Origin: Bradyrhizobium diazoefficiens
GTDB taxonomy: Bacteria > Pseudomonadota > Alphaproteobacteria > Rhizobiales > Xanthobacteraceae
Reading direction: 5' to 3'
NCBI RefSeq assembly: GCF_016612535.1
Contig: NZ_JAENXS010000008.1
Location: 1 to 52,171 of the forward strand
Length of the DNA: 52,171 nucleotides
The position numbers were made by a program, and so were the translations under genes. The notes under the pieces were generated by a model. That model saw only the letters and a list, made by a program, of their open reading frames with translations, ran no database searches and had not been told where the DNA came from. Shown piece by piece: positions 8,731-28,850 of the stretch. Positions within the stretch are counted from its first letter, which is position 1; every line of letters starts with the position of its first letter.

Positions 8731-9102
8731 ATGGCTGACTTGCAGAAGATCGTTGACGACCTTTCGAGCCTCACCGTGCTCGAAGCTGCTGAGCTCGCGA
8801 AGCTCCTCGAAGAAAAGTGGGGCGTCTCGGCCGCCGCGGCTGTGGCTGTGGCCGGCCCCGCCGCTGCTGCCGCTGCTCCGGCTGAAGAGAAGACCGAGTT
8901 CACGGTCGTTCTGGCCGCCGCCGGCGAAAAGAAGATCGAGGTCATCAAGGAAGTCCGCGCCATCACTGGCCTGGGCCTGAAGGAAGCAAAGGACCTCGTC
9001 GAGGGCGCGCCGAAGCCTGTCAAGGAAGGTGTGAACAAGGACGAGGCCGAAAAGCTCAAGGTCCAGCTGGAGAAGGCTGGCGCCAAGGTCGAGCTCAAGT
9101 AA
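8731..9102 (+). CDS. rplL: 50S ribosomal protein L7/L12
   Basis: A 123-residue acidic stalk protein that recruits and activates translational GTPases such as EF-G and EF-Tu, both encoded in this window. It has an N-terminal dimerisation helix, then an alanine-rich hinge (about residues 32-52), then the globular C-terminal domain with [27 protein letters not shown] and the end KAGAKVELK. It is present in several copies per ribosome. It is followed by a long spacer before rpoB. Confidence 0.98.
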   Translation: MADLQKIVDDLSSLTVLEAAELAKLLEEKWGVSAAAAVAVAGPAAAAAAPAEEKTEFTVVLAAAGEKKIEVIKEVRAITGLGLKEAKDLVEGAPKPVKEGVNKDEAEKLKVQLEKAGAKVELK

Positions 9103-9585
9103 GCAACGCTTACTGGCGAGGTCCCGGGCAAGCGTCACGCGAAATCCGGGATCTTGGTCCGCCTCGCAAAGGGGTGGGGCCAGATGCAAAAGGCGTGCGA
9201 CGGATCGTCCCGACGCAGGCCGAACACGAAAAAGTGTGGGGATTTGAGGGTTTACCCCTCGAATCTCCACTATTGTCGCCCCATATCGGTTCGGCAGCAC
9301 GAAAGCGCGGTGGGCAGGGATGCCGGATTTCCCTGTAAGCCGTTGGGAGAGCAAGCTATTTCGGGCTTTTGCAGTCCGTGAAGACGATCGTTGTGACGGG
9401 CGGGCGTGCCTATGCGCCCCGCGCGTCGTTTTGCGTTTTGAAGGTCTGAAGAACAGATTCGGGCATGACGGCCTGAAACTGGATTTTCGGTCCCCAAGAC
9501 GGGTTCGAAAAATTCAACCCGGGGAGCGGCGGTAGCCGCGTCCTGGACGGCGCGCCCAGAGCGGGCGACGAAATGAGAGGCCACA
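9103..9585 (+). promoter_or_regulatory. rplL-rpoB spacer with processing/attenuation hairpins
   Basis: A 483-base gene-free stretch. It contains a 15-bp stem at 9236-9270 and an imperfect GC-rich hairpin at 9395-9427 followed by GTTTTGCGTTTT. In E. coli the equivalent spacer holds an attenuator and an RNase III site that lower rpoBC expression relative to rplJL. The same logic is inferred here from structure only. Confidence 0.5.
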
Positions 9586-13707
<4,122 letters not shown>

Positions 13708-13718
13708 TACGACCTTTC

Positions 13719-13743
13719 ATGCCCGGCCTTCGCGGCCGGGCAT
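13719..13743 (+). other. rpoB-rpoC intergenic hairpin
   Basis: A perfect 10-bp stem ATGCCCGGCC (13719-13728) and GGCCGGGCAT (13734-13743) with a TTCGC loop. No T-run follows, so it is more likely a stability or pausing element than a terminator, consistent with rpoB and rpoC being co-transcribed. Confidence 0.55.
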
Positions 13744-13836
13744 TGGCGCCCCTCCCGATGCCTTGAGGGCAGGGCGCCCCGCTCGAGTGATTTTCGAATT
13801 TGCGGCCGGAGGCGACCGGCACGCGAGGAGAAGACG

Positions 13837-18033
<4,197 letters not shown>

Positions 18034-18064
18034 TGGTTCATCCGTAGGAATACCGAGGACAGTG

Positions 18065-18091
18065 AAAAGGCCGGCGCAAGCCGGCCTTTTT
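18065..18091 (+). terminator. Intrinsic terminator of rpoBC
   Basis: AAAAGGCCGGC (18065-18075), a GCAA tetraloop, then GCCGGCCTTTT (18080-18090) with a further T. Perfect 11-bp stem whose 3' arm runs into a T-tract: a textbook Rho-independent terminator. It separates the rpo genes from the cassette that follows. Confidence 0.95.
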
Positions 18092-18225
18092 GCTGCTTTG
18101 TTTGCCTGTTGCGATGCGGAATCAACCTTTGTTCATCTTCCCTTCAGTCAGAAAAGCGCTTCTGCTAGGGCAACTTAGACCGGTGGTCCCGTGACGGGGG
18201 CAGGGCCGGAGACCACGGAACTGAC

Positions 18226-20286
18226 ATGCTTGATCTCGCAATCGTAGGCGGCGGCCCCGGCGGGCTGATGAGCGCCTGGTATCTGAAGCGTAAGCTCGGC
18301 GACCTCTGCCGCATCACTATCTACGAAGCCTCCGATCGGCTCGGCGGCAAGATCGTCACGCGCAAATTCGATTCCGCGCCGGCGATGTACGAGGCCGGCG
18401 TCGCGGAGATCTACGATTACTCGATGACCGGACCGGATCCACTGCGTGAGCTGATTCAGCATTTCGGCTTGCAGACGATTCCGATGGACGCCGAGCAGGT
18501 GCAGTTTGGCGGCGAGCTTCTCAACGACGTCGCCGGCATGCGCCGCAAATATGGCGTCAAGACCGCGGCGGCGATCGAGTCGTTCCGCGAGCGCTGCGCC
18601 GAGAAGATGTCGCCGATCGAATATTACGAGGGCATCGGCGCCCACGACAACGAGAATCCATGGGCCTACAAGACCGCCGAGCAGGTGCTCGACGAAGAGG
18701 TCGAGGACGAAACGGCAAAACGTTTCTTCAAGGTGATGGCGCGCTCTGATATCGCCACCGAGAGCCACAACACCAACGGCCTCAACGCGCTCAAGAACTA
18801 TCTGATGGATGTCGACGGCTATATCGGCCTCTATTCCATCCAGAATGGCAACGAGCAACTGATCGAATGCCTCCAGTCGGAGGTCAACGCCGACATCCAG
18901 CTCAATCACCGCGTGCTCACCGTCGGCAAGGCGCCGACCGGGCGTTATCAGCTGAAGATGATGAACGGCAAGGGACCGGAGACGCGCGACTTCGATCTCG
19001 TGCTGGTTTGCCTGCCGCATTCCTGGCTCGGCACTGTGGGCTGGGAAGGCGAGCAGCTGCGCAAGTCGATGGTCAAGCACGTCTCCTATTTCGACCGTCC
19101 CGCGCATTATCTGCGGGTCTCGATCCTGTTCGATAGTCCGTTCTGGGGTGACCAGATTTCCGGCGCCTGGTTCATGTCGGAAGCCTTCGGCGGCTGCTGC
19201 GTCTACAACGAAGGCGCGCGTCACGATGTCGGCAAGCACGGCGTCCTGAACTGGCTCATTCCCGGTTCCGATGCGCTGGCGTTCGCCAATCTGTCGGACC
19301 AGGAGCTGATCGACGCCGCGCTGAAATCGCTGCCGGCCTCGCTCGGCGATGCGCGTGCGCATTTCTTGGAAGGCAAGATTCACCGCTGGCTATCGTCGGT
19401 GAACGCAGTTCCGGGCGGTCTGCCCGTGCGCGACGTCATGACCAATCACCGGCCCGAGCCGAAGGAGCACCCCGGCATCGTCGTGGTCGGCGACTATCTG
19501 TTCGACTCTACGCTGAACGGTCTGCTCGACTCCTCGGATGCGGCGACCGACATCATCCTGACCGAGACGATGCGGCTGCGCCGCGAGCACGGCCAGGACG
19601 GCAAACCGATCTCGGACAAGATCGATCGCGACTATTTCGAGAACTATCGTGGCGTCGGTCCTTACAGCGAGGCGTGGAGTCACTTCACCGATCCCGACTA
19701 TCTCGCAAAGCTGATCGGCATCGTCTGGGGCAAGGCGAAGGGCGCCAAGCTCCTGGTCGCGGGCTCCGCCAGCGGCGAGCTGGTCGGTGCGCTGCGCGAG
19801 CGCGGCATCGATGCCTGGGGCATCGAGAACAACCGCGCGATCCACGCCAAAACGCCGCAGGCGCTGAAGAAGTACAACAAGCTGGGATCGATCCTGGACA
19901 TGCCGTTCAATGACGGCGCGTTCGACATCGTATTCGAGACAAGCCTCTGCCACGTCGCCCCGAAGCAGGTGGTCCGCGCAATCCGCGAGTTGAACCGTGT
20001 GGTCAAGACCGGCCTCGTGTTCGGCTCGATCACCTCGGACATGGCGTCAATCGTGATCGACCGCTACGACCTGTTGCGCGGCGTCAGGAAGCTCGGCACC
20101 TGGTGGGAATGGTCCGAACTGTTCTTCGGCAACGGCTTCGATCTGTCGATGCACCGCAAGGACTGCACTGATGCGCTCTGGGCAGCGACGCTCGCCGCGA
20201 ACAAGGGGCCAGGCCAGTGGTATGCCGACGCCGACAGCCTGCGTTATTCCTTCTTCGACAAGATCGCGGACGAAGACGACGACTAG
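18226..20286 (+). CDS. Flavin amine oxidase-like/SAM methyltransferase fusion protein
   Basis: A 686-residue two-domain protein. The N-terminal part (about 1-450) is an FAD-dependent amine-oxidase/desaturase-type flavoprotein: dinucleotide motif AIVGGGPGGLMSAWYL near residues 5-20, ASDRLGGKIVTRKF near 36-49, and a C-terminal FAD-contact segment GIVVVGDYLFDSTLNGLLDS from 417. The rest (about 490-640) looks like a class I SAM-dependent methyltransferase: LLVAGSASGELVGAL near 508-522, an acidic residue in IEN, and DGAFDIVFETSLCHVAP near 563-579. No signal peptide or membrane span is seen. It lies 134 bases after the rpoC terminator and upstream of an ABC exporter. I do not recognise a named protein; an oxidase-methylase acting on one small molecule is inference. 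Confidence 0.75.
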   Translation: MLDLAIVGGGPGGLMSAWYLKRKLGDLCRITIYEASDRLGGKIVTRKFDSAPAMYEAGVAEIYDYSMTGPDPLRELIQHFGLQTIPMDAEQVQFGGELLNDVAGMRRKYGVKTAAAIESFRERCAEKMSPIEYYEGIGAHDNENPWAYKTAEQVLDEEVEDETAKRFFKVMARSDIATESHNTNGLNALKNYLMDVDGYIGLYSIQNGNEQLIECLQSEVNADIQLNHRVLTVGKAPTGRYQLKMMNGKGPETRDFDLVLVCLPHSWLGTVGWEGEQLRKSMVKHVSYFDRPAHYLRVSILFDSPFWGDQISGAWFMSEAFGGCCVYNEGARHDVGKHGVLNWLIPGSDALAFANLSDQELIDAALKSLPASLGDARAHFLEGKIHRWLSSVNAVPGGLPVRDVMTNHRPEPKEHPGIVVVGDYLFDSTLNGLLDSSDAATDIILTETMRLRREHGQDGKPISDKIDRDYFENYRGVGPYSEAWSHFTDPDYLAKLIGIVWGKAKGAKLLVAGSASGELVGALRERGIDAWGIENNRAIHAKTPQALKKYNKLGSILDMPFNDGAFDIVFETSLCHVAPKQVVRAIRELNRVVKTGLVFGSITSDMASIVIDRYDLLRGVRKLGTWWEWSELFFGNGFDLSMHRKDCTDALWAATLAANKGPGQWYADADSLRYSFFDKIADEDDD

Positions 20287-20292
20287 CCTCAC

Positions 20293-20325
20293 GATGAATT
20301 CGCCAATTGTTTTGCCGAATTCATC
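20293..20325 (+). other. Hairpin between the fusion gene and the ABC gene
   Basis: A perfect 10-bp inverted repeat GATGAATTCG (20293-20302) and CGAATTCATC (20316-20325) with a 13-base loop, seven bases after the stop of the fusion gene. There is no T-run. It may mark the 3' end of that transcript, and it overlaps the -35 box of the promoter proposed for the ABC gene. Confidence 0.5.
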
Positions 20326-20340
20326 CTGATCGCATAGAAT
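20312..20340 (+). promoter_or_regulatory. Candidate sigma-70-like promoter of the ABC transporter gene
   Basis: TTGCCG (20312-20317), 17 bases, then TAGAAT (20335-20340), which matches five of six consensus -10 bases. Transcription would begin near 20347, about 70 bases before the ATG. This would allow the exporter to be expressed independently of the fusion gene. Confidence 0.5.
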
Positions 20341-20415
20341 CGGCGCAAATGGCGGCGTTCCGCTATTTCCCTGCTTTCTCTGCGGTCATGCCGGCCGTCA
20401 GCATCGGTTGGTTTC

Positions 20416-22446
20416 ATGGCGTCCAAGCCTCTCTCTCCCGACAAACAGAAGCTCGCCGCGCAAGAGGCGGCCGAGCTCGACGATAAGCTCGCCGCGGGTG
20501 CCGAGCCCGAGCTGGACGACAATGAGGAGGACGAAGACGAGGACGACGACGAGCTTGAGCTCGACGACGATGATGACGAAGACCTCGTCGTCTTTACCGC
20601 ACGCGAAGCCGCGGGCGCGCTCGCGACCATCTGGGGTTTCGTCAAACCCTTTCTCACGAACTACAAGCGGACATTGTCGTACGTGGCGTTCGGCGTTCTG
20701 GTCGAGACGCTGTTCAACGTCATCATGCCGCTCAGCCTCAAATTCCTGATCGACGACGCGCTCGGCGAGGAGGATTTCCAGGCGCTGTACAAGATCCTCG
20801 GCGTGCTCGCGGCCGCCGGCATCTTCACCTCGATCGTCGCGGTCTGGTACGAGCGCTGGGATGCCCGGTTGGCGGCCTGCGTCATCTCCGACGTCCGCAA
20901 GCGCCTGTTCGAGCACGTCCAGGACCTGCCGGCGGCCTATTTCGGCCGCACCAAGCGCGGCGAGATCCTGTCGCGCTTCTCGGTCGACCTCTCGGCCTTC
21001 GAAGGCTCGGTCAAGACCTTCGCCAACAGCGCCGCGCTGCCGTTCCTGGAATTGATCGCCGGCATCATCCTGATGTTTTTCTTGAACTGGCAGCTCGCGG
21101 TGGTCGCGCTCCTGGTGTTTCCGATCACCCTGATCGGCCCGCGCATCCTGACGCCGAAGGCGGTACAGGCCAATTACGAGCAGAAGCTCAACGAAAGCGC
21201 GCTGCTCGGCATGGTGCAGGAGAACGTGGCGGCGCAGGCCGTGATCAAGGCGTTCAGCCTGCAACGCAAGATGTTCGGCTTCTTCACCTTCCGCAACGAC
21301 GAGACGCGCAACAGGATTGCCTCCGCCGGGTTCCTGTCGACGATGGTGGAACGGACGGTCACCATCTCGGTGCTGCTGTTGCACCTCGTCGTGCTAGCGA
21401 TCGGCGCGTATCTCGCGACCAAGGGGCAGATCACCATCGGCACCTTCGTCACCTTCGAGAGCGCGTTCTGGGAGGTTTCCTACAACATCGCCCACGTGAT
21501 GCACTTCATCCCGGTCTCGATCTCCTCGGCCGCCGCGATCCGCCACATGCAGGAGTTGCTCGACGAGCCCACGCGCGGCGCCGATCGCCCCGGCGCGCCC
21601 GATCTGCCGCGCATTACCCACGACATCACTTTCGATCATGTGACATTCCAGTACGAGGGCGGCCAGACGCCGGTACTGGACAATCTCAGTCTCAAGCTCA
21701 ACGCGGGAAAGCGCATCGCCGTCGTCGGCCCCTCCGGCTCCGGCAAGAGCACGCTGCTCAATCTGATCCTGCGGCTCTACGTGCCTGACGAAGGCCGCGT
21801 CACCATCGACGGTGTCGACGTCCGCAAGGTGACGCTGGATTCGCTGCGGCGGAGCATGGCGGTGGTGTTCCAGGAGAACATGCTGTTCAACATGTCGATC
21901 CGCGAGAACATCCGGCTCGGCAAGGAGGGGGCCACCGACGAGGAGGTGGAGGAGGCGGCCAAGAAGGCCGAGATCCATCGCTACATCATGAGCCTGCGGC
22001 AGCGCTACGACACTTTGGTCGGCGAGCGCGGCGACACTCTGTCGGGCGGCCAGCGCCAGCGCATCGCGATCGCCCGCGCGATCATCCGCAATCCGTCCGT
22101 GCTGCTGCTCGATGAAGCGACCTCGGCGCTCGACCAGACCACGGAGGCTGCGATCAACCGCACGTTGCTGAAGGTCGCCAAGGGCCGCACCATGATCTGG
22201 TCGACCCACCGCCTGACCTCGGTGGTCGAGATGGACGAGATCATCGTGATCTCAGGGGGCAGGGCGATCGAGCGCGGCTCGCATGCCGAGCTGCTCGCCA
22301 GGAATGGCACCTATCGCAAGCTGTGGAACGACCAGATCCATCAGCCGCACGGCATGGCCGCTCAGGCGGACGACGACAGCGACGATGACGACGAGGATGA
22401 AGAAGACGATATCGAGGACGATGAGGACGAGGACGAGGAGGAGTGA
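20416..22446 (+). CDS. ABC exporter (fused membrane and ATPase domains) with acidic termini
   Basis: A 676-residue half-size ABC exporter of the MsbA/lipid-exporter type. The six-helix membrane domain is at about residues 75-370. The ATPase domain carries Walker A GPSGSGKST (438-446), signature LSGGQRQR (from 542), Walker B LLLDEATSALD (from 563) and an STHRL switch. Both ends are unusual: about residues 20-57 are almost pure Asp/Glu, and residues about 652-676 are again nearly all Asp/Glu. Usual family length is near 580-600, and the extensions account for the excess. It probably works as an inner-membrane homodimer. The substrate is unknown; a lipid or a product of the neighbouring flavoenzymes is possible. 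Its 3' end overlaps the convergent monooxygenase gene by 85 bases. Confidence 0.9.
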   Translation: MASKPLSPDKQKLAAQEAAELDDKLAAGAEPELDDNEEDEDEDDDELELDDDDDEDLVVFTAREAAGALATIWGFVKPFLTNYKRTLSYVAFGVLVETLFNVIMPLSLKFLIDDALGEEDFQALYKILGVLAAAGIFTSIVAVWYERWDARLAACVISDVRKRLFEHVQDLPAAYFGRTKRGEILSRFSVDLSAFEGSVKTFANSAALPFLELIAGIILMFFLNWQLAVVALLVFPITLIGPRILTPKAVQANYEQKLNESALLGMVQENVAAQAVIKAFSLQRKMFGFFTFRNDETRNRIASAGFLSTMVERTVTISVLLLHLVVLAIGAYLATKGQITIGTFVTFESAFWEVSYNIAHVMHFIPVSISSAAAIRHMQELLDEPTRGADRPGAPDLPRITHDITFDHVTFQYEGGQTPVLDNLSLKLNAGKRIAVVGPSGSGKSTLLNLILRLYVPDEGRVTIDGVDVRKVTLDSLRRSMAVVFQENMLFNMSIRENIRLGKEGATDEEVEEAAKKAEIHRYIMSLRQRYDTLVGERGDTLSGGQRQRIAIARAIIRNPSVLLLDEATSALDQTTEAAINRTLLKVAKGRTMIWSTHRLTSVVEMDEIIVISGGRAIERGSHAELLARNGTYRKLWNDQIHQPHGMAAQADDDSDDDDEDEEDDIEDDEDEDEEE

Positions 22447-23612
22447 CCGAGGAAGTTCGGCGCCAGATGGACCCCTCCGCCAAGCCGTCGCATCAATCCT
22501 TGGGTCGACCAGGCGATGAAGCGCGCCCAGCGCTGCGCCGTCCAGTAGGGGCTTGTCGCGATCGAGACTGAGCGGAAGTCGAACGCCTTCGCCGCCGACC
22601 ATTCATCGCAGGCCCGCTTGACCGGATCGCCGTAGAATGCGGCGATCTTGCCCGCATCCATCCCGTCGGATGCCAGCCATTGCGGGATGTGGACGTTGCA
22701 GAGCCGTTCGACGTCGGTGAAGACCTTGTCGCAGCCGGTGCCGGCGACCGGGCAGGAGGTTGCGAAGGCATCGCCCGCCAGCACCACGCCGGGCTGATGG
22801 CTGGCATCGTTCACGTAGAGATCGACCGGGCGAATCTTCAGCTCGCCCGGAATGTCGAACGGGCCGGTGATGCGTTTCAACCGGGGCAGGGCGGTGTCCA
22901 GCGTCGCTGCCGGTGCGCGGCGCAGCTCGCGCAGCCAGGGATCATCGAAGCCGCGATACACGAACAGATTGGCGCGCATCCGCTTGCCGATCGGAAACAG
23001 CGAAATGTAGGGGATACGGTCGCTCGGCCGCTCCGAGAAATAGGTCAGCGCCGGGAAGTCGAACGCATTCTGCCCGGCCGGCACCACGTCGAACCCGATC
23101 GAGATCGAATGGCAGGCGCTGACGATGTTGCGCCTGATGCCAAGCTGGTGGCGCAGGCCGACGTTCAGACCGTTGGCGAGCACGACCAGACGGGCCGAGA
23201 CGGTCTCGTCGTTGGCGAGCGTGATTCTCTGCCGCTCGGGACTGGTCTCGACCGACACCGCCTTGGTCCAGATCCGTTCGACAGGCTCCGGAATCTCGTC
23301 GCGAATCGCGTTGACCAGGGAATCATAGAGGATGTTGAACTGCCGGCTCGGCGCCTTGTCGAGAAGGTGGCCGAACCGTGCGATCCAGTTCTCGCCGGAG
23401 AAAGTCGCGCGGCGCAGCACTGATTCTGCGATTCCCGTCCTTTGGAATCGCTCAACCTGCCCGTGACCGCTGAGCTTTTCGACGCGAAAATCGGCCGGAT
23501 AGAATTCATGAGGGTCGATTAGCACGGCCGGGATGCCAGCCCGGCCTAGCATTGCGGCGGCGGTTGAGCCGGCAAGTCCCCCACCGATAATGGCAATGTC
23601 GATGTACCGCAT
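22362..23612 (-). CDS. FAD-dependent monooxygenase/oxidoreductase (PHBH/UbiH-like)
   Basis: A 416-residue group A flavoprotein monooxygenase-like enzyme. The FAD-binding motif IIGGGLAGSTAAAML is at residues 8-22, an acidic ribose-binding residue follows (LIDP, D33), and the second FAD motif GVVLAGDAFATSCPVAGTG is at about 275-293. It converges on the ABC exporter gene, and its last 27 codons lie inside that gene. Residues 391-415 are almost entirely serine because they are antisense to the exporter's Asp/Glu tail. The true functional end is probably near residue 389. The substrate is unknown; hydroxylation of an aromatic or isoprenoid compound is typical of the family. Confidence 0.82.
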   Translation of the reverse strand: MRYIDIAIIGGGLAGSTAAAMLGRAGIPAVLIDPHEFYPADFRVEKLSGHGQVERFQRTGIAESVLRRATFSGENWIARFGHLLDKAPSRQFNILYDSLVNAIRDEIPEPVERIWTKAVSVETSPERQRITLANDETVSARLVVLANGLNVGLRHQLGIRRNIVSACHSISIGFDVVPAGQNAFDFPALTYFSERPSDRIPYISLFPIGKRMRANLFVYRGFDDPWLRELRRAPAATLDTALPRLKRITGPFDIPGELKIRPVDLYVNDASHQPGVVLAGDAFATSCPVAGTGCDKVFTDVERLCNVHIPQWLASDGMDAGKIAAFYGDPVKRACDEWSAAKAFDFRSVSIATSPYWTAQRWARFIAWSTQGLMRRLGGGVHLAPNFLGHSSSSSSSSSSISSSSSSSSSSLSSSA

Positions 23613-24213
23613 GGGCGCTAATCTCCGCCGAAGGGGCAGATTGACGCATCAACAGGAAAAAAAGCCTTAGCACTGGTTATAAAAGTATATTTCTTCCGGG
23701 TATAATTCAGCTCCGGGGCTGGCGGAACCAGCAGTCAGCCCTCATATCAAGCAGGCGCGGCGAGAGAGCGAACAGGCTTTTTCTCCAGGCGCGATAAGAG
23801 CTTTCTGACGGTCATTTCGCCTTGACTTGATCGATTCTCGCTTATAGAAAGCGCCTCACTTGACGACAGGCGGTGAGCATAGCCAACGTCGGAACGGGCC
23901 ACCCGTTGATCCCTAGGGATCGCTAAAAGGCGGGCACCAACCTCGACCAATGCCGCTCAAACGCTGTCGATAATAGCTAGGCAATGCCAGTGCGATTTTA
24001 GGTCTCATGAGCTCGTTCTCTTGAGGTCGAATTCGGATGCATGACCTCGGTGCGCGGGCTGCAGCTTCACGCTGATCGGCTCAACTACTGCGGTCCTCTG
24101 TGGCGTCGAAACGCTTTCCGCTCAGTGATGATGCGGTTGGCGCAATTTCGCTTGGTGCGGATTATTCCGCGGACCCGCAAGGGTACCGCGGCAGAACAAA
24201 GGGTAAGGCCAGG
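23613..24213 (+). promoter_or_regulatory. Upstream/leader region of the str operon
   Basis: A 601-base gene-free stretch, AT-richer than its surroundings near 23640-23710. It holds a promoter candidate at 23822-23848. It also holds two adjacent perfect inverted repeats: AACGGG-cca-CCCGTT (23893-23907) and the self-complementary GATCCCTAGGGATC (23908-23921). The resulting rpsL leader would be about 360 bases. No reading frame in it looks real. Confidence 0.45.
23822..23848 (+). promoter_or_regulatory. Candidate promoter of rpsL-rpsG-fusA-tuf
   Basis: TTGACT (23822-23827), 15 bases, then TATAGA (23843-23848). Both boxes match well; the spacing is two bases short of ideal. It is the best promoter-like pair in the long region before rpsL. 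Confidence 0.45.
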
Positions 24214-24585
24214 ATGCCGACGATCAACCAGCTGATCGCACAGCCGCGGGAAGTGCAGAAGTCGCGCAAGAAGGTGCCGGCGCTGCAGCAGTCGCCGCAG
24301 AAGCGTGGTGTTTGCACGCGCGTCTACACCACGACCCCGAAGAAGCCGAACTCCGCGCTTCGTAAGGTCGCCAAGGTGCGTCTGACCAATGGTTTCGAGG
24401 TGATCGGCTACATTCCGGGTGAAGGCCATAACCTCCAGGAGCACTCGGTGGTCATGATCCGCGGCGGCCGCGTCAAGGACTTGCCCGGCGTGCGCTACCA
24501 CATCCTCCGCGGCGTTCTGGATACCCAGGGCGTCAAGAACCGTAAGCAGCGTCGTTCGAAGTACGGCGCGAAGCGTCCGAAGTAA
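24214..24585 (+). CDS. rpsL: 30S ribosomal protein S12
   Basis: A 123-residue S12, part of the decoding centre. The start giving [13 protein letters not shown] matches the family; an upstream in-frame start at 24100 would add 38 unrelated residues and is rejected. The streptomycin-related segments [13 protein letters not shown] (from residue 39) and [12 protein letters not shown] are wild type, so the usual resistance changes are absent. It is first in the str operon, with rpsG 15 bases downstream. Confidence 0.98.
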   Translation: MPTINQLIAQPREVQKSRKKVPALQQSPQKRGVCTRVYTTTPKKPNSALRKVAKVRLTNGFEVIGYIPGEGHNLQEHSVVMIRGGRVKDLPGVRYHILRGVLDTQGVKNRKQRRSKYGAKRPK

Positions 24586-25071
<486 letters not shown>

Positions 25072-25101
25072 CGGCGAAACACGGAATCTAAGGAACAGCC
25101 C

Positions 25102-27174
<2,073 letters not shown>

Positions 27175-27214
27175 TTATCGTCGGTCTCAAGCTGACGATT
27201 GAACGGAGAGTCAA

Positions 27215-28405
<1,191 letters not shown>

Positions 28406-28411
28406 TTACGA

Positions 28412-28461
28412 GAATAGGGATCGGCGAGTAGCGGATGGTGACATTCGCTATTCGCTATTCG
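28412..28461. repeat. GCGAATA-type palindromic repeat, copy 1
   Basis: GCGAGTAGCGGATG (28424-28437) pairs with CATTCGCTATTCGC (28442-28455) through a GTGA loop, with two G-U pairs. Flanking GAATAG and CTATTCGC are further copies of the same short motif. It resembles the element at 42937-42997. It sits between tuf and rpsJ. Confidence 0.6.
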
Positions 28462-28488
28462 CCACCCCACTGAAGAGAGACCACGGCA

Positions 28489-28797
28489 ATGAACGGCCAA
28501 AATATTCGTATCCGTCTCAAGGCGTTCGACCATCGTATCCTCGATACGTCGACCCGCGAGATCGTGAACACGGCGAAGCGCACCGGTGCGCAGGTTCGCG
28601 GACCCATTCCGCTGCCCACCCGCATCGAGAAGTTCACCGTCAACCGTTCGCCGCACGTCGACAAGAAGAGCCGCGAACAGTTCGAGATGCGCACCCACAA
28701 GCGCCTGCTCGACATCGTCGATCCGACCCCGCAGACCGTCGATGCTTTGATGAAGCTCGACCTGGCCGCCGGTGTCGACGTCGAGATCAAGCTCTAA
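28489..28797 (+). CDS. rpsJ: 30S ribosomal protein S10 (NusE)
   Basis: A 102-residue S10, in the 30S head and also the NusE antitermination partner of NusG. Conserved AHSER-type region here reads [20 protein letters not shown] (about 11-30), followed by [20 protein letters not shown] with the long tRNA-site loop. It is first in the S10 operon. A GAGAGACC run lies before the ATG. Confidence 0.98.
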
Positions 28798-28850
28798 GAT
28801 TTTTGGATCACGTTCGCGATTAGCGGACAGAAAGAACAGGAAGCACGCCG

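Noticed and set aside
20473..20590. A CRISPR array or tandem-repeat locus in the GAC/GAG-rich tract
   Set aside because: No spacers and no constant repeat length; it is coding sequence for an acidic stretch.
23613..24213. Small genes in the rpsL upstream region
   Set aside because: Short frames on both strands have no plausible ribosome-binding site and no familiar protein features.
24100..24213. Upstream start for rpsL adding 38 residues
   Set aside because: The added residues do not resemble S12, whose N-terminus is MPTINQL.
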